Below are positions 26,867-35,449 of a stretch of 64,000 bases of DNA, piece after piece. Below the pieces are notes generated by a model that saw only the letters and a program-made list of their open reading frames with translations, did no database searches and was not told the origin of the DNA. The DNA comes from Streptomyces sp. BK208 (GTDB lineage Bacteria; Actinomycetota; Actinomycetes; Streptomycetales; Streptomycetaceae): assembly GCF_004364245.1 (NCBI RefSeq), contig NZ_SOAV01000007.1, forward strand, positions 124,001-188,000. The letters are read 5' to 3'. Within the stretch, counting starts at the first letter, position 1. Every line of letters begins with the position of its first letter. Made by a program: the position numbers and the translations under genes.

Positions 26867-28633
26867 GTGGCAGCCCACGACGACGACATGAACCGCGGCA
26901 TCCGCCCGGGACGCGGGTCCGAAGACCCGGCCGGGCAGGTGGCCTACCTTGAGCAGGAGATCGCCGTCCTGCGACGCAAGCTCGCCGAATCTCCGCGACA
27001 CACGAGAATTCTCGAAGAGCGGATCGTCGAACTGCAGACCAACCTGGCCGGCGTGTCCGCACAGAACGAGCGACTCGCAGGCACACTCCGCGAGGCCCGC
27101 GACCAGATCGTGGCCCTCAAGGAAGAAGTCGACCGGCTGGCCCAGCCACCGGCCGGCTTCGGAGTCTTCCTGCAGGCCAACGAGGACGGCACCGCCGACA
27201 TCTTCACCGGCGGCCGCAAACTCCGGGTGAACGTCAGCCCGAGCGTCGAGCTCGACGAGCTCCGACGCGGCCAGGAAGTGATGCTCAACGAAGCACTCAA
27301 CGTGGTCGAGGCCATGGAGTACGAGAGCGTCGGCGACATCGTCACCCTCAAGGAGATCCTCGAGGACGGCGAGCGCGCCCTGGTACTCGGCCACACCGAC
27401 GAGGAAAGAGTGGTACGGCTCGCCGAACCCCTGCGCGGACTCACCATCCGCCCCGGCGACGCCCTCCTGCTCGAACCCCGCTCCGGCTACGTCTACGAGG
27501 TCGTCCCCAAGAGCGAGGTCGAAGAACTCGTCCTCGAAGAGGTCCCCGACATCGGCTACGAGCAGATCGGCGGCCTCGGCGGACAGATCGAGATGATCCG
27601 CGACGCGGTCGAGCTCCCCTACCTCTACCCCGACCTGTTCCGGGAGCACGAGCTGCGGCCCCCCAAGGGCGTCCTGCTCTACGGGCCCCCCGGATGCGGC
27701 AAGACGCTCATCGCCAAGGCCGTCGCCAACTCGCTGGCCAAAAAGGTCGCCGAGGTCACCGGCCAGGCCGCCGGCAAGAGCTTCTTCCTCAACATCAAGG
27801 GACCCGAGCTCCTCAACAAGTACGTCGGCGAGACCGAGCGGCAGATCCGCCTCGTCTTCCAGCGCGCACGCGAGAAGGCCAGCGAAGGCACACCCGTCAT
27901 CGTCTTCTTCGACGAGATGGAATCCCTCTTCCGCACCCGCGGCTCCGGCGTCAGCTCGGACGTGGAGAACACCATCGTCCCGCAGCTGCTCGCCGAGATC
28001 GACGGCGTGGAAGGCCTGCAGAACGTGGTCGTCATCGGCGCCTCCAACCGCGAGGACATGATCGACCCCGCCATCCTGCGACCCGGCCGCCTCGACGTGA
28101 AGATCAAGATCGAACGTCCGGACGCCGAAGCGGCCAAGGACATCTTCGGCAAGTACCTCACCGAACGCCTCCCCCTCCACTCCGACGACCTCGCGGAGCA
28201 CGAGAAGGACAAGGCAGCCACCGTCTCCAGCATGATCCAGACAGCGGTGGAACAGATGTACGCCGAATCCGAGGAGAACCGCTTCCTGGAAGTCACCTAC
28301 GCCAACGGCGACAAGGAAGTCCTCTATTTCAAGGACTTCAATTCCGGCGCCATGATCGAGAACATCGTGGGCCGCGCCAAGAAGATGGCGATCAAGGACT
28401 TCCTCGACAAGAACCAGAAGGGCCTCCGCGTCTCCCACCTCCTCCAGGCCTGCGTGGACGAGTTCAAGGAGAACGAAGACCTGCCCAACACCACCAACCC
28501 GGACGACTGGGCCCGCATCTCCGGAAAGAAGGGCGAACGGATCGTGTACATCCGTACGCTCGTCACCGGAAAACAGGGCGCGGACACCGGACGCTCCATC
28601 GACACGGTGGCAAACACCGGTCAGTACCTGTAA
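26867..28633 (+). CDS. arc: Proteasome-associated AAA ATPase (ARC/Mpa)
   Basis: ARC forms a hexameric ring that recognises Pup on tagged proteins, unfolds them and feeds them into the 20S proteasome. The 588-aa protein has an N-terminal coiled coil (~25-90) that binds Pup, tandem OB domains (~95-240) and an AAA module with Walker A GPPGCGKT (Lys279) and Walker B FFDEME (Asp349-Glu350). The C-terminus ends GQYL; a penultimate Tyr of this kind docks into the proteasome alpha-ring. The GTG at 26867 follows GGAGGAGGTGAGG and gives MAAHDDDMN, the known start in relatives. A TAGGGT hexamer 40 bp upstream may be the -10. Confidence 0.97.
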   Translation: MAAHDDDMNRGIRPGRGSEDPAGQVAYLEQEIAVLRRKLAESPRHTRILEERIVELQTNLAGVSAQNERLAGTLREARDQIVALKEEVDRLAQPPAGFGVFLQANEDGTADIFTGGRKLRVNVSPSVELDELRRGQEVMLNEALNVVEAMEYESVGDIVTLKEILEDGERALVLGHTDEERVVRLAEPLRGLTIRPGDALLLEPRSGYVYEVVPKSEVEELVLEEVPDIGYEQIGGLGGQIEMIRDAVELPYLYPDLFREHELRPPKGVLLYGPPGCGKTLIAKAVANSLAKKVAEVTGQAAGKSFFLNIKGPELLNKYVGETERQIRLVFQRAREKASEGTPVIVFFDEMESLFRTRGSGVSSDVENTIVPQLLAEIDGVEGLQNVVVIGASNREDMIDPAILRPGRLDVKIKIERPDAEAAKDIFGKYLTERLPLHSDDLAEHEKDKAATVSSMIQTAVEQMYAESEENRFLEVTYANGDKEVLYFKDFNSGAMIENIVGRAKKMAIKDFLDKNQKGLRVSHLLQACVDEFKENEDLPNTTNPDDWARISGKKGERIVYIRTLVTGKQGADTGRSIDTVANTGQYL

Positions 28634-28641
28634 AAGCAGGG

Positions 28642-28676
28642 CGGCTGCGGGTGCCCTCACCGGGTACCCGCAGCCG
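28642..28676 (+). terminator. Terminator after arc
   Basis: CGGCTGCGGGTGCC and GGGTACCCGCAGCCG form a strong stem with a short loop, 8 bp after the arc stop and followed by CTGTTTTCC. It suggests that dop has its own promoter. Confidence 0.78.
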
Positions 28677-28864
28677 ACTGTTTTCCGGAGCCCCGGCTGG
28701 AGCAAGGCAATGACGCAAATGATCTCCCCGCCAGCGCAAAGGCGTTCTAGGCTCTTCCATACCGCCGAGTCGCGCACTGCGGGGACGGGCACCGCACACG
28801 CATCGGAGCGCCAGCGGTACTTGAGCGACGCCCACTACGGGCGCTGCCGGGCAAGGAGGGCCGC

Positions 28865-30376
28865 ATGACCGTACGGCGAGTAATGGGCATCGAGACCGAG
28901 TACGGAATCTCCGTCCCCGGCCACCCCAACGCCAATGCCATGCTCACCTCGTCCCAGATCGTCAACGCCTACGCGGCGGCGATGCACCGGGCCCGCCGGG
29001 CCCGCTGGGACTTCGAGGAAGAGAACCCGCTCCGGGACGCGCGAGGCTTCGACCTCGCCCGCGAAAACGCCGACAACAGCCAGCTCACCGACGAGGACAT
29101 CGGCCTCGCCAACGTCATCCTCACCAACGGAGCACGGCTCTACGTCGACCACGCCCACCCCGAATACAGCGCTCCGGAAGTCACCAACCCACGCGACGCC
29201 GTCCTGTGGGACAAAGCCGGCGAACGGATCATGGCCGAAGCCGCCGAACGCGCCGCCCAGCTCCCCGGCGCCCAGCCCATCCACCTCTACAAGAACAACA
29301 CCGACAACAAGGGCGCCTCCTACGGCACCCACGAGAACTACCTGATGAAGCGCGAGACCGCCTTCTCGGACATCGTGCGCCACCTGACACCCTTTTTCGT
29401 CTCCCGCCAGGTCGTCACCGGCGCCGGCCGCGTCGGCATCGGCCAGGACGGCCACGAACACGGCTTCCAGCTCAGCCAGCGCGCCGACTACTTCGAAGTC
29501 GAGGTCGGCCTCGAGACGACACTCAAGCGCCCCATCATCAACACCCGCGACGAACCCCACGCCGACGCCGAGAAATGGCGCCGCCTGCACGTGATCATCG
29601 GCGACGCGAACCTGTCGGAGATCTCCACCTACCTCAAGCTCGGCACGACGGCCCTGGTCCTGTCCATGATCGAGGACGGCTTCATCGCCGTCGACCTCGC
29701 CGTCGACCAGCCCGTACGCACCCTCCACCAGGTCTCGCACGACCCCACGCTCAAGCGCCTCGTCACCCTGCGCAGCGGCCGCACACTGACCGCCGTACAG
29801 CTCCAGATGGAGTACTACGAGCTGGCCCGCAAATACGTCGAGGAACGCTACGGCGCGGACGCCGACGACCAGACCAAGGACGTCCTCGGACGCTGGGAGG
29901 ACACCCTCAACCGGCTCGAGAACGATCCCATGAGCCTCGCCGGCGAACTGGACTGGGTCGCCAAACGGGAACTCATGGAGGGCTACCGCCGCCGCGACAA
30001 CGTCGACTGGGACGCCGCCCGGCTCCACCTCGTCGACCTCCAGTACGCCGACGTACGCCCCGACAAGGGCCTCTACAACCGCCTGGTGGACCGCGGCCGC
30101 ATCAAGCGCCTCCTCGACGAGAACGAGGTCGAGCGGGCCCGCACCAAGCCCCCGGAGGACACTCGCGCCTACTTCCGCGGACGCTGCCTCGAGCAGTACG
30201 CGGACGACGTCGCCGCGGCCTCCTGGGACTCCGTGATCTTCGACCTGCCGGGCCGGGACTCGCTCCAGCGGGTGCCAACCCTGGAACCGCTTCGCGGAAC
30301 GCGTAATCACGTCAAGGAGCTCCTGGACCGCTGCCGCACCGCGGAAGACCTGGTCAGGGTGCTGGCCGGCGGGTAG
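28865..30376 (+). CDS. dop: Pup deamidase/depupylase
   Basis: Dop deamidates the C-terminal Gln of Pup so that it can be ligated, and removes Pup from substrates. The 503-aa protein belongs to the carboxylate-amine/glutamine-synthetase-like fold. GIETEYG at 8-14 provides the nucleotide/Mg glutamates and YVDHAHPEYS holds the catalytic Asp95. It is distinguished from PafA by the extra Dop loop (EENPLRDARGFDLAREN, ~53-69), by length and by the MGIETEYGIS opening. GCAAGGAGG precedes the ATG. pup follows 177 bp downstream. Confidence 0.96.
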   Translation: MTVRRVMGIETEYGISVPGHPNANAMLTSSQIVNAYAAAMHRARRARWDFEEENPLRDARGFDLARENADNSQLTDEDIGLANVILTNGARLYVDHAHPEYSAPEVTNPRDAVLWDKAGERIMAEAAERAAQLPGAQPIHLYKNNTDNKGASYGTHENYLMKRETAFSDIVRHLTPFFVSRQVVTGAGRVGIGQDGHEHGFQLSQRADYFEVEVGLETTLKRPIINTRDEPHADAEKWRRLHVIIGDANLSEISTYLKLGTTALVLSMIEDGFIAVDLAVDQPVRTLHQVSHDPTLKRLVTLRSGRTLTAVQLQMEYYELARKYVEERYGADADDQTKDVLGRWEDTLNRLENDPMSLAGELDWVAKRELMEGYRRRDNVDWDAARLHLVDLQYADVRPDKGLYNRLVDRGRIKRLLDENEVERARTKPPEDTRAYFRGRCLEQYADDVAAASWDSVIFDLPGRDSLQRVPTLEPLRGTRNHVKELLDRCRTAEDLVRVLAGG

Positions 30377-30553
30377 TCGGGCCGAGCGGGTACACGAAGG
30401 AGACCGCCGGACAGGGTGGAAACCCACCCGGTCCGGGAACCATCGAGATGGCCCCCGTTCGTTGGAGAAACGCGGGGCCGATGTCGGACCCGGCTTGTAG
30501 GGTCTGATCTTGACCGAGCAACTGTGTCGGGCGAACCGAGCGGGGTGAGGGTT

Positions 30554-30772
30554 ATGGCGACCAAGGACACCGGCGGCGGGCAGCAGAAGGCCACGCGGTC
30601 CACCGAGGAGGTCGAGGAGCAGGCGCAGGACGCGCAGGCCTCCGAGGACCTCAAGGAGCGCCAGGAGAAGCTGAACGACGACGTGGACTCCGTCCTGGAC
30701 GAAATCGACGACGTACTCGAGGAGAATGCCGAGGATTTCGTGAGGTCCTTCGTGCAAAAGGGCGGGCAGTAG
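30554..30772 (+). CDS. pup: Prokaryotic ubiquitin-like protein Pup
   Basis: This 72-aa, highly acidic, intrinsically disordered protein is covalently attached through its C-terminus to lysines of target proteins. It ends Gly-Gly-Gln, so Dop deamidation to Glu is needed first. The central helical region (about 25-60) binds the coiled coil of ARC. The ATG at 30554 gives MATKDTGGGQ and the known 72-residue length; GAGGG sits upstream. It begins a probable operon with the endonuclease-like gene and prcBA. Confidence 0.97.
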   Translation: MATKDTGGGQQKATRSTEEVEEQAQDAQASEDLKERQEKLNDDVDSVLDEIDDVLEENAEDFVRSFVQKGGQ

Positions 30773-30823
30773 AGGCGTCGCGGTCATTTTCCCTTCGAAC
30801 TGAAGGCAGCGGGGGATTTCGAG

Positions 30824-31429
30824 GTGGTCGGGCAATCGGGTGAGAAACGGTGCACGGGCTGCAAGCGGACGTTGCCCGTGTCCGGGTTCGCTCGGGACAA
30901 GAACCGCAGTGACGGCCTCCAAGTGCGGTGCCGGGAGTGTGTGGCGGAGTACAGCGCCGCGCACTACCGGCGCCGCCGCGAGGCCATGGGGCTTTCCGTC
31001 CGGGAGAAGGTCGACGTTCCATCGGGGCACAAGCTCTGTCGCACCTGCGGCGAAGTCAAGCCACACAGTGAGTGGCACCGCAACGCGACGGCGTCTGACG
31101 GTCTGTCGACCCGCTGCAAGGCGTGCCGGGCCGTTCAGGGGCGGGAAGGGCACCTGAAGCGTCACTACGGCCTCACCGAAGCCGAGCGCGACCGGTTGAT
31201 CGCCGACCAAGGCGGCGTCTGCTGCATATGTCTCGCGGCTCCCGCCGCACATGTGGATCACTGCCACGAGACGGGTAGGGTCCGTGGCGTACTGTGCTTC
31301 AGCTGCAACGCCGCGCTGGGGCAGTTCAAGGATCGGCCCGATGCCATAAGGCGGGCTGCCGCTTACGTGGAAGGAATCGCGTGGAAGCCAACACTCGTAG
31401 CACCGGGCGTCTACCAGCTGCCTTCCTGA
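30824..31429 (+). CDS. Endonuclease VII-like HNH protein with two zinc-finger repeats
   Basis: The 201-aa protein has two N-terminal copies of a C-x2-C...C-x2-C unit (CTGCKRTLPVSGF...CREC, ~10-40; CRTCGEVKPHSEW...CKAC, ~72-100). They are followed by a recombination-endonuclease-VII-type HNH site (CCICLAAPAAHVDHCHETG...GVLCFSCN, ~137-167). Such domains cut branched DNA or nick DNA and are common in actinophages. It sits between pup and prcB in the proteasome operon, starts 51 bp after pup, and overlaps prcB by 49 bp. The S. coelicolor locus has, as I recall, an unknown gene in this position. No biochemical role in proteolysis is known. Confidence 0.82.
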   Translation: MVGQSGEKRCTGCKRTLPVSGFARDKNRSDGLQVRCRECVAEYSAAHYRRRREAMGLSVREKVDVPSGHKLCRTCGEVKPHSEWHRNATASDGLSTRCKACRAVQGREGHLKRHYGLTEAERDRLIADQGGVCCICLAAPAAHVDHCHETGRVRGVLCFSCNAALGQFKDRPDAIRRAAAYVEGIAWKPTLVAPGVYQLPS

Positions 31430-32226
31430 CGCCCGGGTCCTCCTCCTTCATGGACTTCCTCGGTGAGCACCAGCCGGAGATGCTCCCGGGCAACCGGCAG
31501 CTCCCGCCGGTGCAGGGCGTCGTCGAGGCACCGCACGGCACCACGATCGTCGCGGTGACGTTCCCCGGTGGTGTCGTCCTCGCCGGTGACCGTCGGGCCA
31601 CCATGGGGAACATGATCGCCCAGCGGGACATCGAGAAGGTGTTCCCGGCCGACGAGTACTCGGCGGTGGGCATCGCCGGTACGGCCGGCCTCGCCGTGGA
31701 GATGGTGAAGCTGTTCCAGCTGGAGCTGGAGCACTTCGAGAAGGTCGAGGGTGCCCAGCTCTCCCTGGAGGGCAAGGCGAACCGCCTGTCGACGATGATC
31801 CGGTCCAACCTGGGCATGGCGATGCAGGGGCTGGCCGTGGTGCCGCTGTTCGCCGGTTACGACGTGGACCGGGGCCGGGGCCGCATCTTCTCGTACGACG
31901 TGACGGGCGGCAGGTCCGAGGAGCGGAACTACGCGACCACGGGGTCGGGGTCGGTCTTCGCGCGCGGTGCGATGAAGAAGCTGTTCCGTGACGACCTGAC
32001 CGAGGAGCAGGCCACGACGCTCGTGGTGCAGGCGCTGTACGACGCGGCTGACGACGACTCGGCGACCGGTGGTCCCGATGTCGCCCGCCGGATCTATCCG
32101 ATCATCACTGTGATCACCGAGGACGGTTTCCGCCGGCTCGGCGAGGACGAGGCCGCGGAGCTGGCCCGCGCGGTGCTGCAGGCCCGGCTCGAGCAGCCCG
32201 ACGGTCCGCGGGCCGCGCTGCTGTAG
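31381..32226 (+). CDS. prcB: Proteasome beta subunit
   Basis: This is the catalytic subunit of the 20S core. The 281-aa precursor has a 53-residue propeptide that is removed autocatalytically to expose Thr54 (PHG|TTIVAVTF), the N-terminal nucleophile. Lys and Asp residues of the active site lie in the following GGVVLAGDRRATMG region. The GTG at 31381 is supported by GGAAGGA and by the known start (MEANTRSTGRLPAAF) in relatives; an ATG at 31450 would cut into the propeptide. It overlaps the endonuclease-like gene and is followed by prcA after 61 bp. Confidence 0.96.
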   Translation: MEANTRSTGRLPAAFLTPGSSSFMDFLGEHQPEMLPGNRQLPPVQGVVEAPHGTTIVAVTFPGGVVLAGDRRATMGNMIAQRDIEKVFPADEYSAVGIAGTAGLAVEMVKLFQLELEHFEKVEGAQLSLEGKANRLSTMIRSNLGMAMQGLAVVPLFAGYDVDRGRGRIFSYDVTGGRSEERNYATTGSGSVFARGAMKKLFRDDLTEEQATTLVVQALYDAADDDSATGGPDVARRIYPIITVITEDGFRRLGEDEAAELARAVLQARLEQPDGPRAALL

Positions 32227-32287
32227 CGGGCGCGGCTCTTCGTTGTCAGGTGGTCCAGTGATTTCGACAGGAAGGGACGGATGACCG

Positions 32288-33052
32288 GTGTCGACGCCGT
32301 TCTATGTATCTCCTCAGCAGGCGATGGCGGACCGGGCGGAGTACGCCCGCAAGGGCATCGCGCGCGGCCGCAGCCTGGTCGTGCTGCAGTACGCCGACGG
32401 CATCGTGTTCGTCGGTGAGAATCCGTCCCGTGCGCTGCACAAGTTCAGCGAGATCTACGACCGGATCGGCTTCGCGGCCGCCGGTAAGTACAACGAGTAC
32501 GAGAATCTGCGGATCGGTGGGGTGCGCTACGCCGACCTGCGGGGTTACACGTACGACCGTGACGATGTGACGGCGCGCGGTCTGGCGAACGTGTACGCGC
32601 AGACGCTGGGCACGATCTTCTCCAGTCAGGCGGAGAAGCCGTACGAGGTGGAGCTGGTCGTCGCCGAGGTCGGTGAGGGTCCGGACAGTGACCAGATCTA
32701 CCGGCTGCCGCACGACGGGTCGATCGTCGACGAGCACGGTTCGGTGGCGGTCGGGGGCAACGCGGAGCAGATCAGTGGGTATCTGGATCAGCGGCACCGG
32801 GACGGCATGACGCTGGCGGAGGCGCTGAAGCTTGCGGTGCAGGCGCTGTCCCGCGACACCAACGGCAGTGAGCGGGAGATTCCGGCGGAGCGGCTGGAAG
32901 TCGCGGTGCTGGACCGGACGCGTCCGCAGCAGCGCAAGTTCAAGCGGATCGTGGGCGGTCAGTTGTCGCGGCTGCTGGAGTCGGGTGCGGGTGCCGATAT
33001 CGCGAAGACGCCCGAGCCGGAGGAGAGCGACTCCGGGGCGGACGAGGAGTAG
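32288..33052 (+). CDS. prcA: Proteasome alpha subunit
   Basis: The 254-aa alpha subunit forms the outer heptameric rings of the 20S core and gates entry; it has no catalytic threonine. The N-terminus MSTPFYVSPQQAMADRAEY is the typical gate segment, and GRSLVVLQYADGIVF begins the proteasome fold. The acidic tail (PEPEESDSGADEE) is variable. The GTG start is preceded by GGAAGGGACGG. It is the last gene of pup-prcBA; a convergent LacI regulator gene follows. Confidence 0.96.
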   Translation: MSTPFYVSPQQAMADRAEYARKGIARGRSLVVLQYADGIVFVGENPSRALHKFSEIYDRIGFAAAGKYNEYENLRIGGVRYADLRGYTYDRDDVTARGLANVYAQTLGTIFSSQAEKPYEVELVVAEVGEGPDSDQIYRLPHDGSIVDEHGSVAVGGNAEQISGYLDQRHRDGMTLAEALKLAVQALSRDTNGSEREIPAERLEVAVLDRTRPQQRKFKRIVGGQLSRLLESGAGADIAKTPEPEESDSGADEE

Positions 33053-33066
33053 TCGCCCGCCTCATC

Positions 33067-34077
33067 TCACCGCGGCGGGGCTGTGGACCCTCGCACCACC
33101 AGGCTGACCGGCAGGTCCCCCTTCTCGGGGGGCCTGCCTTCCATTACGGCCAGGAGTGCGCGCATGCCGCGTTCGCCGAAGGCTTCCGCGTCGAGGCGGA
33201 CGGTGGTGAGTTCGGGGTCGATGGCGGTGGCGAGGCCGAGGTCGTCGAGGCCGGTGACGGAGAGGTCGTCGGGGACGCGGAGTCCGGCGCGCCGGATGGC
33301 CTTGTAGGCGCCGGCCGCGAGTTTGTCGTCGTCGCAGACGAGTGCCGTGGGCCGGGGTCCGGGGGTGGCGAGGGCGGCCTGGGTGGCGGTGCGGGCGCCT
33401 TCGATGGAGATGGGGGCGTGGACGGTGCGCAGTTGGGTGCCGGGGACGGTGGTGAGCCGTGTGGCCAGTTCGCGGGCGCGGACGTCGAAGGTCCAGGAGG
33501 GGACGTCGGCCGCGAGGTGCAGGAAGCTGCGGTGGCCGAGGGCGAGCAGGTGTTCGGTGACCTGGCGGATGCCGTCGGCGATGTCGAGGTTGACGGTTGC
33601 GGCGCCGAGGCTGCCTTCGGGGTCGCTGTCGAGCATGACGAGGGGGAGTTGGTCGCCGCGGATGGCGGTGAGTGCGTCGGCGGCCATGGAGGAGGCGATG
33701 ACGCCGTCCAGGGCGGCTTGTGCGGAGGCGAAGGGGTCGCGGGCGGGTCCGACGCCTTCGGGTGAGGGGTAGAGGACCACGCCGAAGCCGTGGTCGGCGG
33801 CGACCCGTGCCGCGCCGGTGTAGACCTCGGCGAAGAACTCCGTGGTGAGTGCGGGGACGACGAGCAGGACGGTGCGGGTGCGGCCGAGGCGGAGGTTGCG
33901 GGCGGCGAGGTTGGGGCGGTAGCCGAGTGCGGTGGCGGCTTCGCGGACGCGCTGGGCCGTCGGTTCGGAGACGCGTCCGCGCCATTTGTCGCCGAGGACC
34001 AGGGAGACGGCTGCCTGGGAGACGCCGGCGGCCTGGGCGACGTCCCGGCTCGTGGGGCGGGTGCTGGCTCGTGCCAC
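33067..34077 (-). CDS. LacI-family transcriptional regulator
   Basis: This 336-aa repressor-type protein has an N-terminal helix-turn-helix (TSRDVAQAAGVSQAAVSLVLG, ~9-29) with hinge sequence YRPNLAARNLRLGRT and a periplasmic-binding-like sugar domain. It is divergent from an MFS transporter gene and is probably its regulator. The GTG at 34077 (MARASTRPTS) is chosen; a longer start (ATG at 34119) would add MSPVHESRRKRRR and lacks a ribosome-binding site. An inverted repeat TACGTAT/ATACGTA lies between the two genes. The effector is unknown. It interrupts the proteasome region between prcA and pafA. Confidence 0.9.
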   Translation of the reverse strand: MARASTRPTSRDVAQAAGVSQAAVSLVLGDKWRGRVSEPTAQRVREAATALGYRPNLAARNLRLGRTRTVLLVVPALTTEFFAEVYTGAARVAADHGFGVVLYPSPEGVGPARDPFASAQAALDGVIASSMAADALTAIRGDQLPLVMLDSDPEGSLGAATVNLDIADGIRQVTEHLLALGHRSFLHLAADVPSWTFDVRARELATRLTTVPGTQLRTVHAPISIEGARTATQAALATPGPRPTALVCDDDKLAAGAYKAIRRAGLRVPDDLSVTGLDDLGLATAIDPELTTVRLDAEAFGERGMRALLAVMEGRPPEKGDLPVSLVVRGSTAPPR

Positions 34078-34121
34078 CGTTCGCCTGCGCTTTCGTCTGG
34101 ACTCGTGAACAGGCGACATGG

Positions 34122-34148
34122 TACGTATGACGACGGAAGTTATACGTA
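34122..34148. promoter_or_regulatory. Putative operator between LacI regulator and MFS gene
   Basis: TACGTAT (34122-34128) and ATACGTA (34142-34148) are perfect inverted copies 13 bp apart in the divergent promoter region, in an AT-rich pocket. Likely bound by the adjacent LacI-type regulator. Confidence 0.55.
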
Positions 34149-34180
34149 ACACTTGCTGGAGCGGACCGAGGGAGTGGGTC

Positions 34181-35440
34181 GTGGTCGCCGGGTATCTGGA
34201 CATTCTCCGGGCGCGGCATGCCGTGCGGCTGCTGGCCGGCACGCTGGTCGGGCGGTTGCCCAACGCGACCGCGGCGATCGCGATCGTGCTGTTCGTGCGG
34301 GCCGAGGGCGGCTCGTACAGCCTGGCGGGGGTGCTGGCGGCGGTGTACGGCGTGGCCAACGCCGTGGGGCAGCCGGTGCTGGGCCGGCTGGTGGACCTGT
34401 ACGGGCAGCCGCGGGTGCAGTTGCTGGCGGCGGTGCTGTCGGCGCTGGCGATGGCGGTGTTCGCCTTCGCGGGTGCCGGGTCGGCCGTGCAGGCGTACGC
34501 GGCGGTGGGGGCGGCGGGGCTGTTCACGCCTCCGTTGGAGGGCGGGCTGCGGGCGTTGTGGCCGAGTGTGCTGGGCAAGGAGGACCAGGTGCACGCGGCG
34601 TACGCGATGGACGCCGTGGCGCAGGAGGTCATGTTCACGGTCGGGCCGCTGCTGGTGACGGTGTGCGTGTCGGTGTGGTCGCCGCAGGCGGCCCTGCTGG
34701 TGCTGAACGGTCTGGGTGTGCTGGGTGCGCTGTCCGTGGTGGTGTCGCCGCCTTCGCGGGCGTGGCGGTCGGCGCCGCGTGAGGCGCACTGGCTGGGCGC
34801 GTTGCGTTCCGGCGGGCTGCTGGCGCTGCTGGGGGCCTTCCTGTTCATCGGGATGGCGCTCGGCTCGATCACGGTCGCGTCGGTGCCGTACGCCGACGAG
34901 CACGGTGGGGATGCCGTGTACGGCTGGCTGATGGCCGCGCTGGGGCTGGGTGCGCTGGTCGGGGGAGTGGTCTACGGGGCGCGGCGGTGGTCGGGTGGGC
35001 CGGCGCGGCGGCTGCGGGTGCTGGTGGCTCTGCTCACGGTCTGTTATCTGCCGTTGATGCTGACGCCCGGTGCGGTGGCCATGGTGCTGCTCACGGTGGT
35101 GGCGGGTGTGTTCCTGGCGCCGTGCATCGCGTGCGCCTTCGTGCTGGTCGATGCGCACGCGCCGCGGGGGACGGTGACGGAGGCGTTCTCGTGGCTGGTG
35201 ACGACGTTCACGGTGGGTGCGTCGGTGGGGACGGGCCTCGCGGGGCCCGTGGTGGAGCACGGTGGGGCGCTGTGGGGGTTCGCGCTGCCGGGGGCGGCGG
35301 GGTGTGTCTCGTTGCTCGTGCTGGCGTGCACCGGGCGGGTCCTCGCAGCTCCCGTGCGGGGAGGGATGGTTGCGGCTTCATCGGAAAATGATCCAAACCG
35401 TGCCGTCGAACCCCGTTTCAGTTCGGGTCATCAGGCGTAA
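34181..35440 (+). CDS. MFS transporter
   Basis: This 419-aa hydrophobic protein has about twelve predicted membrane segments with the major-facilitator layout. The N-terminal half includes GRLPNATAAIAIVLFVRAEGG and GRLVDLYGQPRV, the loop between segments 2 and 3. The GTG at 34181 is preceded by GAGGGAG; the frame is open from 34118 but that covers the operator. It could export or import a sugar or drug; the LacI neighbour suggests a sugar-like inducer. pafA begins 9 bp after its stop, so pafA may be partly cotranscribed with it. Confidence 0.88.
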   Translation: MVAGYLDILRARHAVRLLAGTLVGRLPNATAAIAIVLFVRAEGGSYSLAGVLAAVYGVANAVGQPVLGRLVDLYGQPRVQLLAAVLSALAMAVFAFAGAGSAVQAYAAVGAAGLFTPPLEGGLRALWPSVLGKEDQVHAAYAMDAVAQEVMFTVGPLLVTVCVSVWSPQAALLVLNGLGVLGALSVVVSPPSRAWRSAPREAHWLGALRSGGLLALLGAFLFIGMALGSITVASVPYADEHGGDAVYGWLMAALGLGALVGGVVYGARRWSGGPARRLRVLVALLTVCYLPLMLTPGAVAMVLLTVVAGVFLAPCIACAFVLVDAHAPRGTVTEAFSWLVTTFTVGASVGTGLAGPVVEHGGALWGFALPGAAGCVSLLVLACTGRVLAAPVRGGMVAASSENDPNRAVEPRFSSGHQA

Positions 35441-35449
35441 TGTTCAGTC

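Noticed and set aside
26618..28792. 724-codon minus-strand frame over arc
   Set aside because: Antisense shadow; arc on the plus strand has every expected motif.
30435..30459. Possible SigR promoter before pup (GGGAAC ... GTT)
   Set aside because: The -35 ends in C rather than T and the spacing (16 bp) is shorter than the 17-18 bp usual for SigR.
28835..31267. 810-codon minus-strand frame over dop and pup
   Set aside because: Crosses three real genes in antisense; no family features.
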